9,180 bases of DNA from Sva-07 sp035529175 (lineage in GTDB: Bacteria; Actinomycetota; Acidimicrobiia; Acidimicrobiales; Ilumatobacteraceae). The stretch's first letter is position 1, and each line of letters starts with the position of its first letter. Below, in pieces: positions 1-6,843 of this stretch. The translations under genes were made by a program, and so were the position numbers. Under the pieces are notes generated by a model that ran no database searches, was not told the origin of the DNA, and was given only the letters and a program-made list of their open reading frames with translations. The DNA lies in the NCBI GenBank assembly GCA_035529175.1, contig DATKXG010000279.1:1-9180 (forward strand), read 5' to 3'.

Positions 1-231
1 GCACACGGTGATCACGGCTTCGAGAGCGAGAACCGCTACCGCACCGAGTCGCAACAGGAGGCGATCGAACTCGACGCACGGCTCCGGGCGCTGTGGAGCC
101 CGCACCCGCACTTCACAGTCATCCCGCACACGGCCTCGTTCTTTCGCAAGATGACGATCGGCCTCGGCCTGCTCGAGAGCCTCATCCTGCAGCTGCCGAC
201 TCACGGAAGTGAGATCTCAGGGCCCGGATGA
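1..231 (+). CDS. AAA family ATPase (AAA_28-like), C-terminal fragment
   Basis: The window opens inside this gene; frame 1 is open from base 1 to TGA 229-231, giving the last 76 residues. The stretch ENRYRTESQQEAIELDARLR, followed by LWSPHPHFTVIPH and a final helix beginning FFRKM, resembles the end of small P-loop ATPases of the AAA_28 (NadR/TTD14-like) group. In that group an Arg/Glu-rich lid helix is followed by a His-Pro strand and a C-terminal F..K helix. The P-loop would lie upstream of the window, so nucleotide binding is inferred from family resemblance. The 3' end overlaps the most upstream start of the metal ATPase by 23 bases, so the two may be cotranscribed. The family call is moderate; the coding call is good. 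Confidence 0.6.
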   Translation, partial: AHGDHGFESENRYRTESQQEAIELDARLRALWSPHPHFTVIPHTASFFRKMTIGLGLLESLILQLPTHGSEISGPG

Positions 232-2590
232 CCATGTGCTCTGGCGGGCACCGTCAGCAGTGGTCGACGCTGGTGGAGTGAGCCACCGTGCCCTGGCCGT
301 CATTCGCCGCGGCTTGTTGCCGTTCGTGGCTGCGGCGCTGTTGACGGGGGTGGTCGCTTCGATCGTCGGCGCCGATGATGCTGCCGTCGCGGTGTGGTCG
401 GTCGCGTCGGGGGTCGTGGCGGTCGAGCTGGTCGTGGTGACGATCACACGGCTGCGTGAGGGACGCATCGCGGTCGACGTCGTGGCGCTCGTCGCCCTGC
501 TCGGAACGATCTTGATGGGTGAGGCGCTCGCCGGGGTGATCCTGGCCCTGATGGTGGCGTCCGGAGATGCGCTCGAGCAGTACGCGCACCGTCGGGCCAA
601 GCGATCGCTGTCGGAGCTGCTGTCGCTGGCGCCGAAGGTTGGCCATCGGCTGGTGGACGGTTCGTTCGAGACCGTTCCGGTCGACCAGATCTCCCCAGGG
701 GAGGTGCTACTCGTCAAGCCTGGGGAAGTCGTGCCGGTCGACGGCGCCGTGATGGAGTCGGCGGTGCTGGACGAGTCGGTGCTGACCGGCGAAGCGCAGT
801 CGGTGCAGCGCGACGTGGGGGAGTGGGCGCGCAGCGGCTCGCTGAACGCTGGTGGGGCGTTCCGGATGTCGGCATCGGCCTCCGCTGAGCAGAGTTCGTA
901 TGCGGGAATCGTCAGGTTGGTGCAGTCCGCGGGTGTCGGCCGGGCACCGTTTGTGCGGCTCGCAGACCGGTACGCGGTGATGTTCGTCCCGGCGGTGTTC
1001 CTGATCGCCGGCGGCACCTGGCTGGTCACGGGCGACACCACGAGAGTCCTCGCGGTGCTCGTCGTCGCCACGCCGTGCCCGCTCGTGCTGGCGGCCCCGG
1101 TGGCGGTGGTCTCCGGGATTGCGTGCGCGGCGCGCAACGGCGTGGTGGTCAAGGACGGCGCCGCGCTGGAGGCGATGGGGCAGACGCGAACCGTGCTGTT
1201 GGACAAGACGGGGACGCTGACCGCCGGCCGCGCGCACGTGGTTGCGGTGATGACCGCGCCGGGCGCAGATCCAGCATCGGTGCTGGCAATGGCAGCGTCG
1301 GTGGAGCAGGCATCACCGCATGTCCTGGCCGCCATGCTCGTTCGCGAAGCACGAGACCGCGGTGTGGTGCTCACCGAACCCACCACGGTGGTCGAGCAGC
1401 CGGGCCACGGTGTGGGCGGCACGGTCGGCGGGCATCAGGTGTGGGTGGGGGCGCTCACCACGGTCGACGCGGACGTGCGGGCGCCGTGGCTGGGGGCCGG
1501 TGAGCGTCGGGCACGCCGCGAGGGGTGCGGTGCCACGGTCGTGATCGTCGACGACGAACCGGTCGGGTTGATCCTGTTCACCGACGAGCTGCGCACCGAC
1601 ACCTCCGCGGCGCTGCGAGCGCTGCGGCGTTCCGGTGTCGATCGGGTGGTGATGGTGACTGGCGATCGACTCGAGGTGGCGGAGCCGATCGGGGCGTCGT
1701 TGGGTATCGATCAGGTCTTCGCCGATCGGACCCCGGCCGAGAAGCTCGACGTGGTCCGAGCCGAATCGTCGAAGCGCTCCGGGATCACCGTGATGGTCGG
1801 CGACGGCGTCAACGATGCGCCGGCGCTGGCCGCCGCCGATCTCGGGGTCGCGATGGGAGCGCGGGGCGCCACGGCGTCGTCGGAAGCGGCTGACGTGGTG
1901 TTGATCGTCGATCGGCTCGATCGGTTGGCAGTTGGAGTCGTCATTGCCAAGCGGGCTCGAGCGATCGCTCGCCAGAGTGTCCTGCTCGGTATGGGCCTGT
2001 CCGTGCTCGGTATGAGCGCCGCCGCAGCCGGGCTGCTCGCTCCGGTCGGCGGAGCGATTGCCCAGGAGGTGATCGACGTGTTGGCGATCGGCACGGCCCT
2101 GCGAGCACTTCGCCCTCCTCGCTCGTTGCAGAGCGCCGGGTCGGTGCCCGACTCCTGGAACCGCCAGCTCGCCGAGGGCCACGGGCCCTTGAGATTGGTC
2201 CTGGAGGATCTCCGGTCGGTCGCGCAGTCCCTCGACACAGCCGAGGGGGCGGCAGCCCTCGCGTCACTGCGCGGGGTGGCGACTCTCGTCTCCGAGGAGG
2301 TGGTGCCGCACGAGCGCGAGGACGAGTCGCAGGTGTACCCCGGTGTCGCCGAGCGCCTCGGCGGCAGCGATCCGCTGGCACCGATGAGCCGCACCCATCA
2401 GGAGATCTTCCATCTGGCGTCGCTGCTCGACCGGCTCGTCGACGATGCCTCCGCCAACGGATTCGGCGAAGAGGATCGGAGCGAGGCCCGTCGGATCCTC
2501 TACGCGCTCGACGCGATTCTCCGGTTGCACTTCGCGCAGGAGGAGGAACTGCTCGCGAGCCTCGCGCTCGACGGCATGTCACACCCATGA
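209..2590 (+). CDS. P1B-5-type heavy-metal-translocating ATPase with C-terminal hemerythrin domain
   Basis: This is a membrane pump that should use ATP to export a transition metal. Visible motifs are actuator TGE at 193-195, membrane metal-site TPCP at 288-291, phosphorylation DKTGT with Asp332, VTGDR, and hinge GDGVND at 531-536. About eight membrane segments are apparent: four N-terminal, two around TPCP and two near 590-640. No N-terminal HMA or His-rich domain is seen. After about residue 655 a hemerythrin-like domain follows, with candidate iron ligands His658, His701/Asp705, His730, His735, His774 and Glu778. TPC plus a hemerythrin tail defines the P1B-5 group, whose studied member Nia of Sinorhizobium is linked to Ni and Fe. 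The usual His-Pro dipeptide of the nucleotide domain reads SPHV here (369-372). Start: GTG 209 is the longest form and overlaps the upstream gene; GTG 236, just after that gene's stop and 7 nt from a GGA, is a credible alternative. Confidence 0.9.
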   Translation: MRSQGPDDHVLWRAPSAVVDAGGVSHRALAVIRRGLLPFVAAALLTGVVASIVGADDAAVAVWSVASGVVAVELVVVTITRLREGRIAVDVVALVALLGTILMGEALAGVILALMVASGDALEQYAHRRAKRSLSELLSLAPKVGHRLVDGSFETVPVDQISPGEVLLVKPGEVVPVDGAVMESAVLDESVLTGEAQSVQRDVGEWARSGSLNAGGAFRMSASASAEQSSYAGIVRLVQSAGVGRAPFVRLADRYAVMFVPAVFLIAGGTWLVTGDTTRVLAVLVVATPCPLVLAAPVAVVSGIACAARNGVVVKDGAALEAMGQTRTVLLDKTGTLTAGRAHVVAVMTAPGADPASVLAMAASVEQASPHVLAAMLVREARDRGVVLTEPTTVVEQPGHGVGGTVGGHQVWVGALTTVDADVRAPWLGAGERRARREGCGATVVIVDDEPVGLILFTDELRTDTSAALRALRRSGVDRVVMVTGDRLEVAEPIGASLGIDQVFADRTPAEKLDVVRAESSKRSGITVMVGDGVNDAPALAAADLGVAMGARGATASSEAADVVLIVDRLDRLAVGVVIAKRARAIARQSVLLGMGLSVLGMSAAAAGLLAPVGGAIAQEVIDVLAIGTALRALRPPRSLQSAGSVPDSWNRQLAEGHGPLRLVLEDLRSVAQSLDTAEGAAALASLRGVATLVSEEVVPHEREDESQVYPGVAERLGGSDPLAPMSRTHQEIFHLASLLDRLVDDASANGFGEEDRSEARRILYALDAILRLHFAQEEELLASLALDGMSHP

Positions 2591-2679
2591 CGAGCGCCAT
2601 CCGTGGGCGCTCACTCGCGCCGTGACGCTCTTCGCGGTCGAGGCGTCCGCCGAGCCGCTCGCACCCCGAACGCCCGGAG

Positions 2680-2700
2680 TAGCTTGCGTTCCGGGGGGAG
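2680..2700 (+). promoter_or_regulatory. Possible -10 element and strong Shine-Dalgarno before the phosphotransferase
   Basis: TAGCTT at 2680-2685 fits an actinobacterial TANNNT -10 element, with transcription expected to begin near 2692. A purine run, GGGGGGAG at 2693-2700, lies immediately before ATG 2703 and is the reason for choosing that start. No convincing -35 element is seen. Confidence 0.35.
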
Positions 2701-2702
2701 AG

Positions 2703-3902
2703 ATGAGCAGAGGCAGGCGCAGGGACCGCCGGAGCAACGACGACCGCGAGGTCATTCCGCAGCGTTCCGAGGAGTTGACCGCGGCATGGTTCACCGAGAT
2801 CCTCGCGACCGGAGCGACGGTGACCGAGGTGCGGTGCGAGGAGATCGGCGTCGGCGTCGGCTTCATGGGCGAGGTCCACCGGTGTCACCTCACCTGGGAG
2901 ACCGTCGCCGGCCGGGATGCGGCGGCGCTCCCTGCGTCGGTGATCGTGAAGACCCCGACACAGGTCCCCGAGAACTTCGCGGTGGGCGACGCGCTGCGCT
3001 CGTACGAACGCGAGATCGCCGTCTACCAGACCCTCCGATCGTCGCTCGGGGTACCGATGCCGGGCTACTACCACGGGGCGATGGACCCCGATCCGGCACC
3101 GTGGATGCAGCGCCCGCTGTTCTTCCTGTTCGATCACCTGTCCATCGGCGGCATCAACTGGGTGATCGGACAGTTCCTCAAGCTGTCGGGCAAGAGCAAG
3201 CGGCGCTACATCCTGGTGATCGAGGACATCGCCGATGCCCGACCGCCAACGCAGATGCTCGGCGGCTCGCTCGACGATGCCCGCCGTTCGCTCGAGGTGC
3301 TCGCTCGATTCCACGCCGCGAACTGGATGCGATCCGACGCACCGAGTCACTACCGGCACATCTTCCCGGTCGACACCGTTCCTCGCGTCGGGCAAGCGAG
3401 CTACGTCCGCAACCGAGACGAGTTCGTCGACCGGTTCGGCCCGGTGCTCCGCGACGGGATGCTCGAGCGGCTCGATGCCATCCAGGAGCGGGTGCCCGAG
3501 ATCTGCTCGGCGCTCGCCGAGGAGCCGTGGACGCTGCTGCACGGCGACTACCGGCTCGACAACGTGCTGTTCCGGCCGAACGAGGAAATCGTGGTGCTCG
3601 ACTTCCAGGGTCTCGGGTCCGGCCGTCCCGCCGTCGACGTCGCGTATTTCATCACGACCGCGCTCACGGTCGAGCACCGAGAGGAGGAGGAGCCTCTGCT
3701 GCGCACCTACCACGACGCGCTCGTCGCCGCAGGTGTGTCGTCGTATCCCTTCGACGAGCTCGTACGCGACGGTGAGCTCGCCAAGGAGCTTCTCGCACAC
3801 CGCCTCGTCGGGAGCGCCGACGTGATCAACACCTCGGTGGCGGAACACGATGACGTGTTCCTGGACGTGATCCAGCTGCGCGTGCTCGACTGGCTGAACT
3901 GA
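2703..3902 (+). CDS. Ecdysteroid-kinase-like / APH-fold phosphotransferase
   Basis: A 399-residue cytoplasmic kinase-like enzyme, expected to phosphorylate a small-molecule hydroxyl or amine; the substrate is unknown. The glycine-rich opening is GVGFMGEVHRCHL. An N-lobe Lys follows in SVIVKTP (Lys83), then a helix with SYEREIAVYQ (Glu104). Further on are a VIEDI hinge, the catalytic loop HGDYRLDNVLF (His280, Asp282, Asn287) and the metal-binding DFQ at 300-302. DFQ with GRPAVDVAYFI is typical of the CHK/EcKL (DUF1679) branch rather than classical aminoglycoside kinases. Resistance should therefore not be inferred. The frame is open from 2445, but the family homology begins after ATG 2703, which has a strong purine-rich ribosome site. 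It lies 112 bases after the metal ATPase and probably has its own promoter. All key kinase residues are present. Confidence 0.85.
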   Translation: MSRGRRRDRRSNDDREVIPQRSEELTAAWFTEILATGATVTEVRCEEIGVGVGFMGEVHRCHLTWETVAGRDAAALPASVIVKTPTQVPENFAVGDALRSYEREIAVYQTLRSSLGVPMPGYYHGAMDPDPAPWMQRPLFFLFDHLSIGGINWVIGQFLKLSGKSKRRYILVIEDIADARPPTQMLGGSLDDARRSLEVLARFHAANWMRSDAPSHYRHIFPVDTVPRVGQASYVRNRDEFVDRFGPVLRDGMLERLDAIQERVPEICSALAEEPWTLLHGDYRLDNVLFRPNEEIVVLDFQGLGSGRPAVDVAYFITTALTVEHREEEEPLLRTYHDALVAAGVSSYPFDELVRDGELAKELLAHRLVGSADVINTSVAEHDDVFLDVIQLRVLDWLN

Positions 3903-3938
3903 CCCCGCGCGGGACGCCGAGTAGCCGGCGACGGTCAG
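3899..3938 (+). terminator. Inverted repeat at the end of the phosphotransferase gene
   Basis: CTGACC (3899-3904, overlapping the stop codon) pairs with GGTCAG (3933-3938). Inside, CGCCG (3915-3919) pairs with CGGCG (3926-3930) around a 6-nt loop. There is no following T-run, so this is a weak terminator candidate or simply a stable 3' end structure. Confidence 0.3.
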
Positions 3939-3962
3939 CTGGGTTCGTGCCGCCATGTCGCG

Positions 3963-3996
3963 TAGTGTCTGTCGTCCGACGACGGTGAGGGAGAGG
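3963..3996 (+). promoter_or_regulatory. Possible -10 element and ribosome site before the GNAT gene
   Basis: TAGTGT at 3963-3968 fits TANNNT. The purine-rich GTGAGGGAGAGG (3985-3996) precedes the TTG start at 3998 with suitable spacing and supports that start. No clear -35 element is visible. Confidence 0.35.
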
Positions 3997-3997
3997 T

Positions 3998-4525
3998 TTG
4001 GCGATCACATTCGAACCCGCTGACGCCCGCACCGATCATGCGGTGCTGACCGAACTCAACGTCGCCTACTTCGACTGGCTGGACGCGAACATCCAACAGA
4101 CCTTCGGGCTCGACCTGCCGGCGCTGCTCGGCCAGCCGATTGTCGAGTACGTGGCCGCCACGCTCGACAAGCTGTGCGCGGCGGAGCCGCCGGAGGGTGT
4201 TTTCTACGTCGTGCGTCGAGACGGCTCGGCCGTCGGCATGGGCGGCGTGCGCCGCACGAACGACGGGGCATCGGAGATGAAGCGGGTGTTCGTGCGGCCG
4301 GACCAACGTGGTAGCGGGCTCGGGACCACCATCGTGCGGCGTCTGATCTCCGATGCGACGTCGTTCGGGTATTCGAGCATGCGGCTCGACTCAGGGCCGT
4401 TCATGACGTCGGCGCACCGGGTCTACGAAGCCGACGGCTTCCGGGATCGGCCCATCTACGACGGATCCGAAGTCCCGACCGAACTGCACCACAACTGGCG
4501 GTTCATGGAGCGCAGTCTGCAATGA
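3998..4525 (+). CDS. GNAT family N-acetyltransferase
   Basis: A 175-residue single-domain acetyltransferase, expected to move an acetyl group from acetyl-CoA to an amine of an unidentified substrate in the cytoplasm. The acetyl-CoA pyrophosphate loop is clear: VRPDQRGSGLG, with Q-R-G-S-G-L-G at 103-109. It is preceded by strand VGMGGVRR and the MKRVFV strand. After it come a helix, the MRLDSG strand and HRVYEADGF, the usual motif-B ending. The length is normal for the family. Translation appears to start at TTG 3998, supported by the strong GAGG-rich sequence just upstream; the next candidate, GTG 4043, lacks one. The MoaF-like gene follows after 52 bases on the same strand, so the two may share a transcript. 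The family assignment is firm; the substrate is not predictable. Confidence 0.9.
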   Translation: MAITFEPADARTDHAVLTELNVAYFDWLDANIQQTFGLDLPALLGQPIVEYVAATLDKLCAAEPPEGVFYVVRRDGSAVGMGGVRRTNDGASEMKRVFVRPDQRGSGLGTTIVRRLISDATSFGYSSMRLDSGPFMTSAHRVYEADGFRDRPIYDGSEVPTELHHNWRFMERSLQ

Positions 4526-4577
4526 CCAACTCGCGGATCAGCGGGAACTCTCGAACGGAAGGAATCGGTCGATCGAC

Positions 4578-4889
4578 ATGGACATGACCACGGCTGAGGT
4601 GATGAACCGAGAACTGGCCTACGAGTTCGAGGAGTACGTGACGATCGACTTGATCTTCGGCTCCGACACCGAGCTCTACTGGAAGGAGCGGACGTCGGGC
4701 GCTGATGCGAACGAAACCATCTCGACGATCCACGTCGACGACAGCACGACGCTGACGGGATGGGTGGAACACGACGGGATCATCGTCTCGCTGTGGTCGG
4801 ATTTCGCTGCGGGCAAGACCTATGGCTTCCAGTACTTCACCGATGGATCCGTGAGAAAGCTCATCGGTACCATCACCCTGAAGACGTAG
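4578..4889 (+). CDS. Small MoaF-like (calycin-type) protein
   Basis: A 103-residue soluble protein made mainly of predicted beta strands. The pattern IDLIFGSDTELYWKE, then TGWVEHDGIIVSLWSDF, then TYGFQYFTDGSVRKLIGTI, matches the shape of MoaF-related domains. There a short N-terminal helix is followed by a small barrel with a conserved W.E..G..VS...DF core. MoaF was named for its place in molybdenum-cofactor loci of some bacteria, but stand-alone copies have no agreed activity, and no Moco genes are visible here. The likely start is ATG 4578, with ATG 4584 the alternative. The purine run GGAAGGAA (4557-4564) is about 13 bases upstream, rather distant. The gene probably shares a transcript with the acetyltransferase. 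Its last 70 bases overlap a possible minus-strand reading frame. Coding status is good; the family call is moderate. Confidence 0.7.
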   Translation: MDMTTAEVMNRELAYEFEEYVTIDLIFGSDTELYWKERTSGADANETISTIHVDDSTTLTGWVEHDGIIVSLWSDFAAGKTYGFQYFTDGSVRKLIGTITLKT

Positions 4890-5110
4890 AGGTACTCGGC
4901 GTCGACACGCCTCACTCCGTCGGCCCGCCGCTCGCGGATGCCACCGGTGCGATAGGCGACCCAGTCCGGTCCCATGTTGCGGTCCAGCGCCAGCCGGGGG
5001 TGGTCTCGCCAGCGCTGTTCCACCTCGTGGTGGGCTTCGGGCCCCGAGGTGTCACCGAGGTGCCGGCGGAACTCCCGAAGCGCCGCAGATCGACCCTCGA
5101 GGTACTTCAC
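4820..5110 (-). CDS. Uncertain hypothetical protein or gene remnant downstream of the LLM oxidoreductase
   Basis: A GTG-started frame of 96 residues. Its first 75 or so codons have third positions rich in G/C and a protein-like mix of Trp, Tyr, Asp and Glu (for example HPRLALDRNMGPDWVAYRTG). After about base 4890 it runs antisense through the 3' end of the MoaF-like gene and the composition loses character. It is in the same frame as the oxidoreductase stop codon, 37 bases downstream of it. The frame is open from that stop onward, so the start codon is uncertain and no good ribosome site is seen. I do not recognise the family. It could be the worn C-terminal part of a lost gene, a small real gene convergent with the MoaF-like gene, or a chance frame. 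Confidence 0.3.
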   Translation of the reverse strand: MKYLEGRSAALREFRRHLGDTSGPEAHHEVEQRWRDHPRLALDRNMGPDWVAYRTGGIRERRADGVRRVDAEYLYVFRVMVPMSFLTDPSVKYWKP

Positions 5111-5146
5111 GCCGTCGAGGCGCCTCGCCGGTGTGAGGAGCGGCCG

Positions 5147-6328
5147 TCAGTCGCCGGTGCGCTGGGCTTCGTAGTCGGCGATCGCGGTGAGCTGGGCACC
5201 GAGCGTGGCGTCGACCCACTTCGATCCGGCGCCGACGATCTTGTCGTAGCTCGCCTGCACGGGTGCGGCCTGACCGGTGAAGTGCGGCATCACCTCGTAG
5301 GCGAACAGTTCGTAGCTGTCCTTGGTCGCCTGCCAGTTCGCGAGATCGGCTCCCAGGAAGAGGTAGGCCCCGAACCCGCCGGTCTTCTCCTGGAGGCGTT
5401 CGAGTTGGGCGATTGCCATCTCCGGCGTCCCGATCACCATGCGACCCGACTCGTTGGCGTAGTCGACGAACTCGTCGTAGTCGGTCGGTGGTGGCGGCGC
5501 CGAGGGGTCACCCATCGGGATGATGTGGCTGAGGTACTCGAACACCCACTGCAGCCCGTAGCGGCAGTTCTCCTTGGCCTGCTCGACCGTCTCCGCGATG
5601 TGCATCGGCCCCATCAGGCGCCACTTCGAGCGGTCGACGACATGGCCGTGACGGGCCGCTTCCTCGTTCCAGACCGTGAAGTTGTAGTCGAGCACCTCGA
5701 AGGCGGCGGGCTCGGTCGCGGCGATCGAGAGCATGCCGGTTCCGTAGCGGCCGGCGAGCTTCGATCCCGATGGCGAGATGCTCGACGCGACCGCGATGTC
5801 GAAGTCGCTGTAGGGACGGATCTGCAGCACCGCCTCGTCGCACGTGAACCAGTCGGTGCTCTCGGTCACGGTCTCGCCGGCGAACAGCCGCATCATCACG
5901 TCGAGCGATTCCTCCATGCGCGGCCGTTGACGCATGGGATCGATGCCGAGCATCATCGCATCGGAGGTCAGCTGGCCCGGTCCGGCACCGAACATCATCC
6001 GCCCACGCGTGAGGTGGTCGAGCATCACGATGCGATCGGCCAGCACGAACGGATGGTGGTACGGCAGCGAGTTCACACCCGTGCCGAGCTTGATGTGCTT
6101 GGTGCGTTCGGCGGCGGCGGCGATGAACACCTCGGGGCTGGCGATCAGCTCCGAACCGGCTGAGTGGTGTTCGCCGATCCAGGCCTCGGCGTATCCGAGT
6201 CGATCGAGGTGCTCCATCAACTCGAGGTCTCGATGCAGCGCCAGTGTCGGGTTGACGCCGGTCCGGTGCATCGGTGGCAGGAAGATGCCGAAGCGGAGCG
6301 GGCTGTCCAATGGTCGCAGTCGTTGCAT
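5147..6328 (-). CDS. LLM class flavin-dependent oxidoreductase (bacterial luciferase-like)
   Basis: A 393-residue cytoplasmic TIM-barrel enzyme of the bacterial luciferase superfamily, expected to use reduced flavin (FMN or F420) to oxidise an unknown organic substrate. Seen in order: first strand RFGIFLPPM (12-20), then YAEAWIGEHH (46-55), whose Glu-His-His matches the luciferase-type active-site entrance. Next are the barrel strands IKLGTGV and PYHHPFVLADRIVMLDHLT, and the flavin-phosphate region GRMMFGAGPGQL. Later strands include MVIGTPE before the C-terminal helices. The length is normal. The start is ATG at 6328-6326 because AAGGA lies 7 nt upstream and homology begins just after it. 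The in-frame upstream ATG at 6373 lacks this. The gene stands alone on the minus strand, convergent with the acetyltransferase/MoaF-like pair. Nothing nearby identifies the substrate. Confidence 0.9.
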   Translation of the reverse strand: MQRLRPLDSPLRFGIFLPPMHRTGVNPTLALHRDLELMEHLDRLGYAEAWIGEHHSAGSELIASPEVFIAAAAERTKHIKLGTGVNSLPYHHPFVLADRIVMLDHLTRGRMMFGAGPGQLTSDAMMLGIDPMRQRPRMEESLDVMMRLFAGETVTESTDWFTCDEAVLQIRPYSDFDIAVASSISPSGSKLAGRYGTGMLSIAATEPAAFEVLDYNFTVWNEEAARHGHVVDRSKWRLMGPMHIAETVEQAKENCRYGLQWVFEYLSHIIPMGDPSAPPPPTDYDEFVDYANESGRMVIGTPEMAIAQLERLQEKTGGFGAYLFLGADLANWQATKDSYELFAYEVMPHFTGQAAPVQASYDKIVGAGSKWVDATLGAQLTAIADYEAQRTGD

Positions 6329-6440
6329 GCCGCGATCCTTCCACGGACGCCATCGAGCGATACGGCCGGACATCGACCCGCAGGCACACCCCGAGTGGCT
6401 TCAGAGGGCCTTCAGCACGTCGTCGAGCCTTGGGAGGTGA

Positions 6441-6548
6441 AATCATCCGCACCCCCTCACCATCAACCCCAACCGCCGCTACCACGGCACCGGCAACCCC
6501 ACCGGCGGACCCAAAGGACCCCGAAAAATCAAACGATCCGGACCATGA
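6441..6548 (+). pseudogene. Possible 3' remnant of a lost gene
   Basis: After an in-frame stop at 6438-6440, this frame reads a Pro/Gly/Arg-rich tail (LTINPNRRYHGTGNPTGG) ending at TGA 6546-6548. About 16 of 20 consecutive codons end in C, a coding-like signature stronger than in the other frames. There is no start codon or ribosome site and no recognisable domain. Tails of this type occur on HNH/DUF222-type endonucleases, but that is only a guess. The hairpin at 6531-6566 spans its stop. Confidence 0.25.
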
Positions 6549-6566
6549 TGCGGGTCCGGACCGTTT
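6531..6566 (-). terminator. Rho-independent terminator-like hairpin, stronger on the minus strand
   Basis: The arms 6531-6544 and 6553-6566 pair at 13 of 14 positions (one A/C mismatch) around an 8-nt loop. On the minus strand the hairpin is followed by GA and five T (plus-strand AAAAA at 6524-6528), the classic layout. On the plus strand only TTT follows. It would stop minus-strand transcription coming from the tRNA-like repeat side before the oxidoreductase gene. Confidence 0.6.
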
Positions 6567-6568
6567 CC

Positions 6569-6584
6569 GATGTCTCGCGACATC
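6569..6584. other. Perfect 6-bp hairpin with tetraloop
   Basis: GATGTC (6569-6574) and GACATC (6579-6584) pair perfectly around TCGC. It lies between the tRNA-like repeat and the larger terminator-like hairpin, so a minus-strand transcript would contain two stem-loops in tandem. Confidence 0.5.
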
Positions 6585-6592
6585 ACAATCGA

Positions 6593-6695
6593 GGAGCTGG
6601 GGGGAATCGAACCCCCGACGGCTTTGGAGCCTCGTGCCTGGTCAGAACGTTACCGCCCTGGTCAGGGCCGATTTTCGAGTGACCGCAGTTGACCG
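6593..6695 (-). repeat. tRNA-3'-end-like repeat, copy A
   Basis: The minus strand contains a perfect T-arm (GGGGG, loop TTCGATT, CCCCC) followed by CAGCTCC, like the 3' end of a tRNA or tmRNA. No matching GGAGCTG 5' acceptor half follows upstream, so no complete RNA gene is present. The first 24 bases (6593-6616) are identical to 7816-7839. Then come 20 unlike bases of equal length, two CCTGGTCAG units 20 bases apart, and a conserved end at GAGTGACCGCAGTTG. In the unlike part, minus-strand CTCCAAA resembles a tRNA-Trp anticodon loop. A relic or attachment-site footprint is likely. Confidence 0.6.
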
Positions 6696-6723
6696 CGAGT
6701 GACCGTTGTTGACCTGTGTGACC
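6680..6723 (+). repeat. Five TGACC units at about 10-bp spacing
   Basis: TGACC begins at 6680, 6690, 6700, 6710 and 6719, so the units lie on one face of the helix. The first two belong to the repeat copy A; the array is decayed in copy B. Phased short direct repeats suggest a protein-binding array, but no binder is identified. Confidence 0.5.
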
Positions 6724-6843
6724 CGCCCTTTCGCCGCCCCGCCCGCCCCTTTTCCGCCCCTGGTGGGGTGGCAGTGTCGCAACGAGCAAAGTACGAATCG
6801 ATCAGCCGCGGCGGTACGAAGTGGATAGCTGGGTGGGTACGAC

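Larger units (their letters stand above)
6329..6843. other. Mostly non-coding interval between the oxidoreductase and DUF2254 genes
   Basis: This 515-base stretch has no complete gene. It holds, in order, the oxidoreductase 5' region (its ribosome site near 6336-6340), a possible 3' gene remnant (6441-6548) and two hairpins (6531-6584). These are followed by a tRNA-3'-end-like repeat (6593-6695), a five-unit TGACC array (6680-6723) and a C-rich tract to about 6770. Frames crossing it give low-complexity or repeat-derived peptides. Confidence 0.6.

Noticed and set aside
2703..3902. Aminoglycoside resistance gene
   Set aside because: The kinase fold is shared, but the DFQ motif and overall pattern fit the CHK/ecdysteroid-kinase-like branch, and nothing in the context suggests resistance.
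1941..3956. Very long open frame on the minus strand (about 670 codons)
   Set aside because: It lies antisense to the metal ATPase and phosphotransferase, whose motifs are certain. The peptide is Arg/Ala/His-rich without domains, as expected of a shadow frame in GC-rich DNA.
5110..5149. Selenocysteine readthrough of the oxidoreductase TGA into the downstream open frame
   Set aside because: The oxidoreductase already has normal family length at this TGA. The only nearby palindrome (GAGGCGCCTC) leaves no usable loop for a SECIS element.
4760..6163. Long plus-strand frame (467 codons) opposite the flavin oxidoreductase
   Set aside because: The minus strand encodes a full luciferase-like enzyme with a good ribosome site; the plus-strand peptide has no recognisable domain.
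6593..6700. Complete tRNA or tmRNA gene on the minus strand
   Set aside because: The T-arm and acceptor 3' half are present, but no matching GGAGCTG-like 5' half is found within tRNA or tmRNA distance, and the anticodon-arm-like part pairs poorly.
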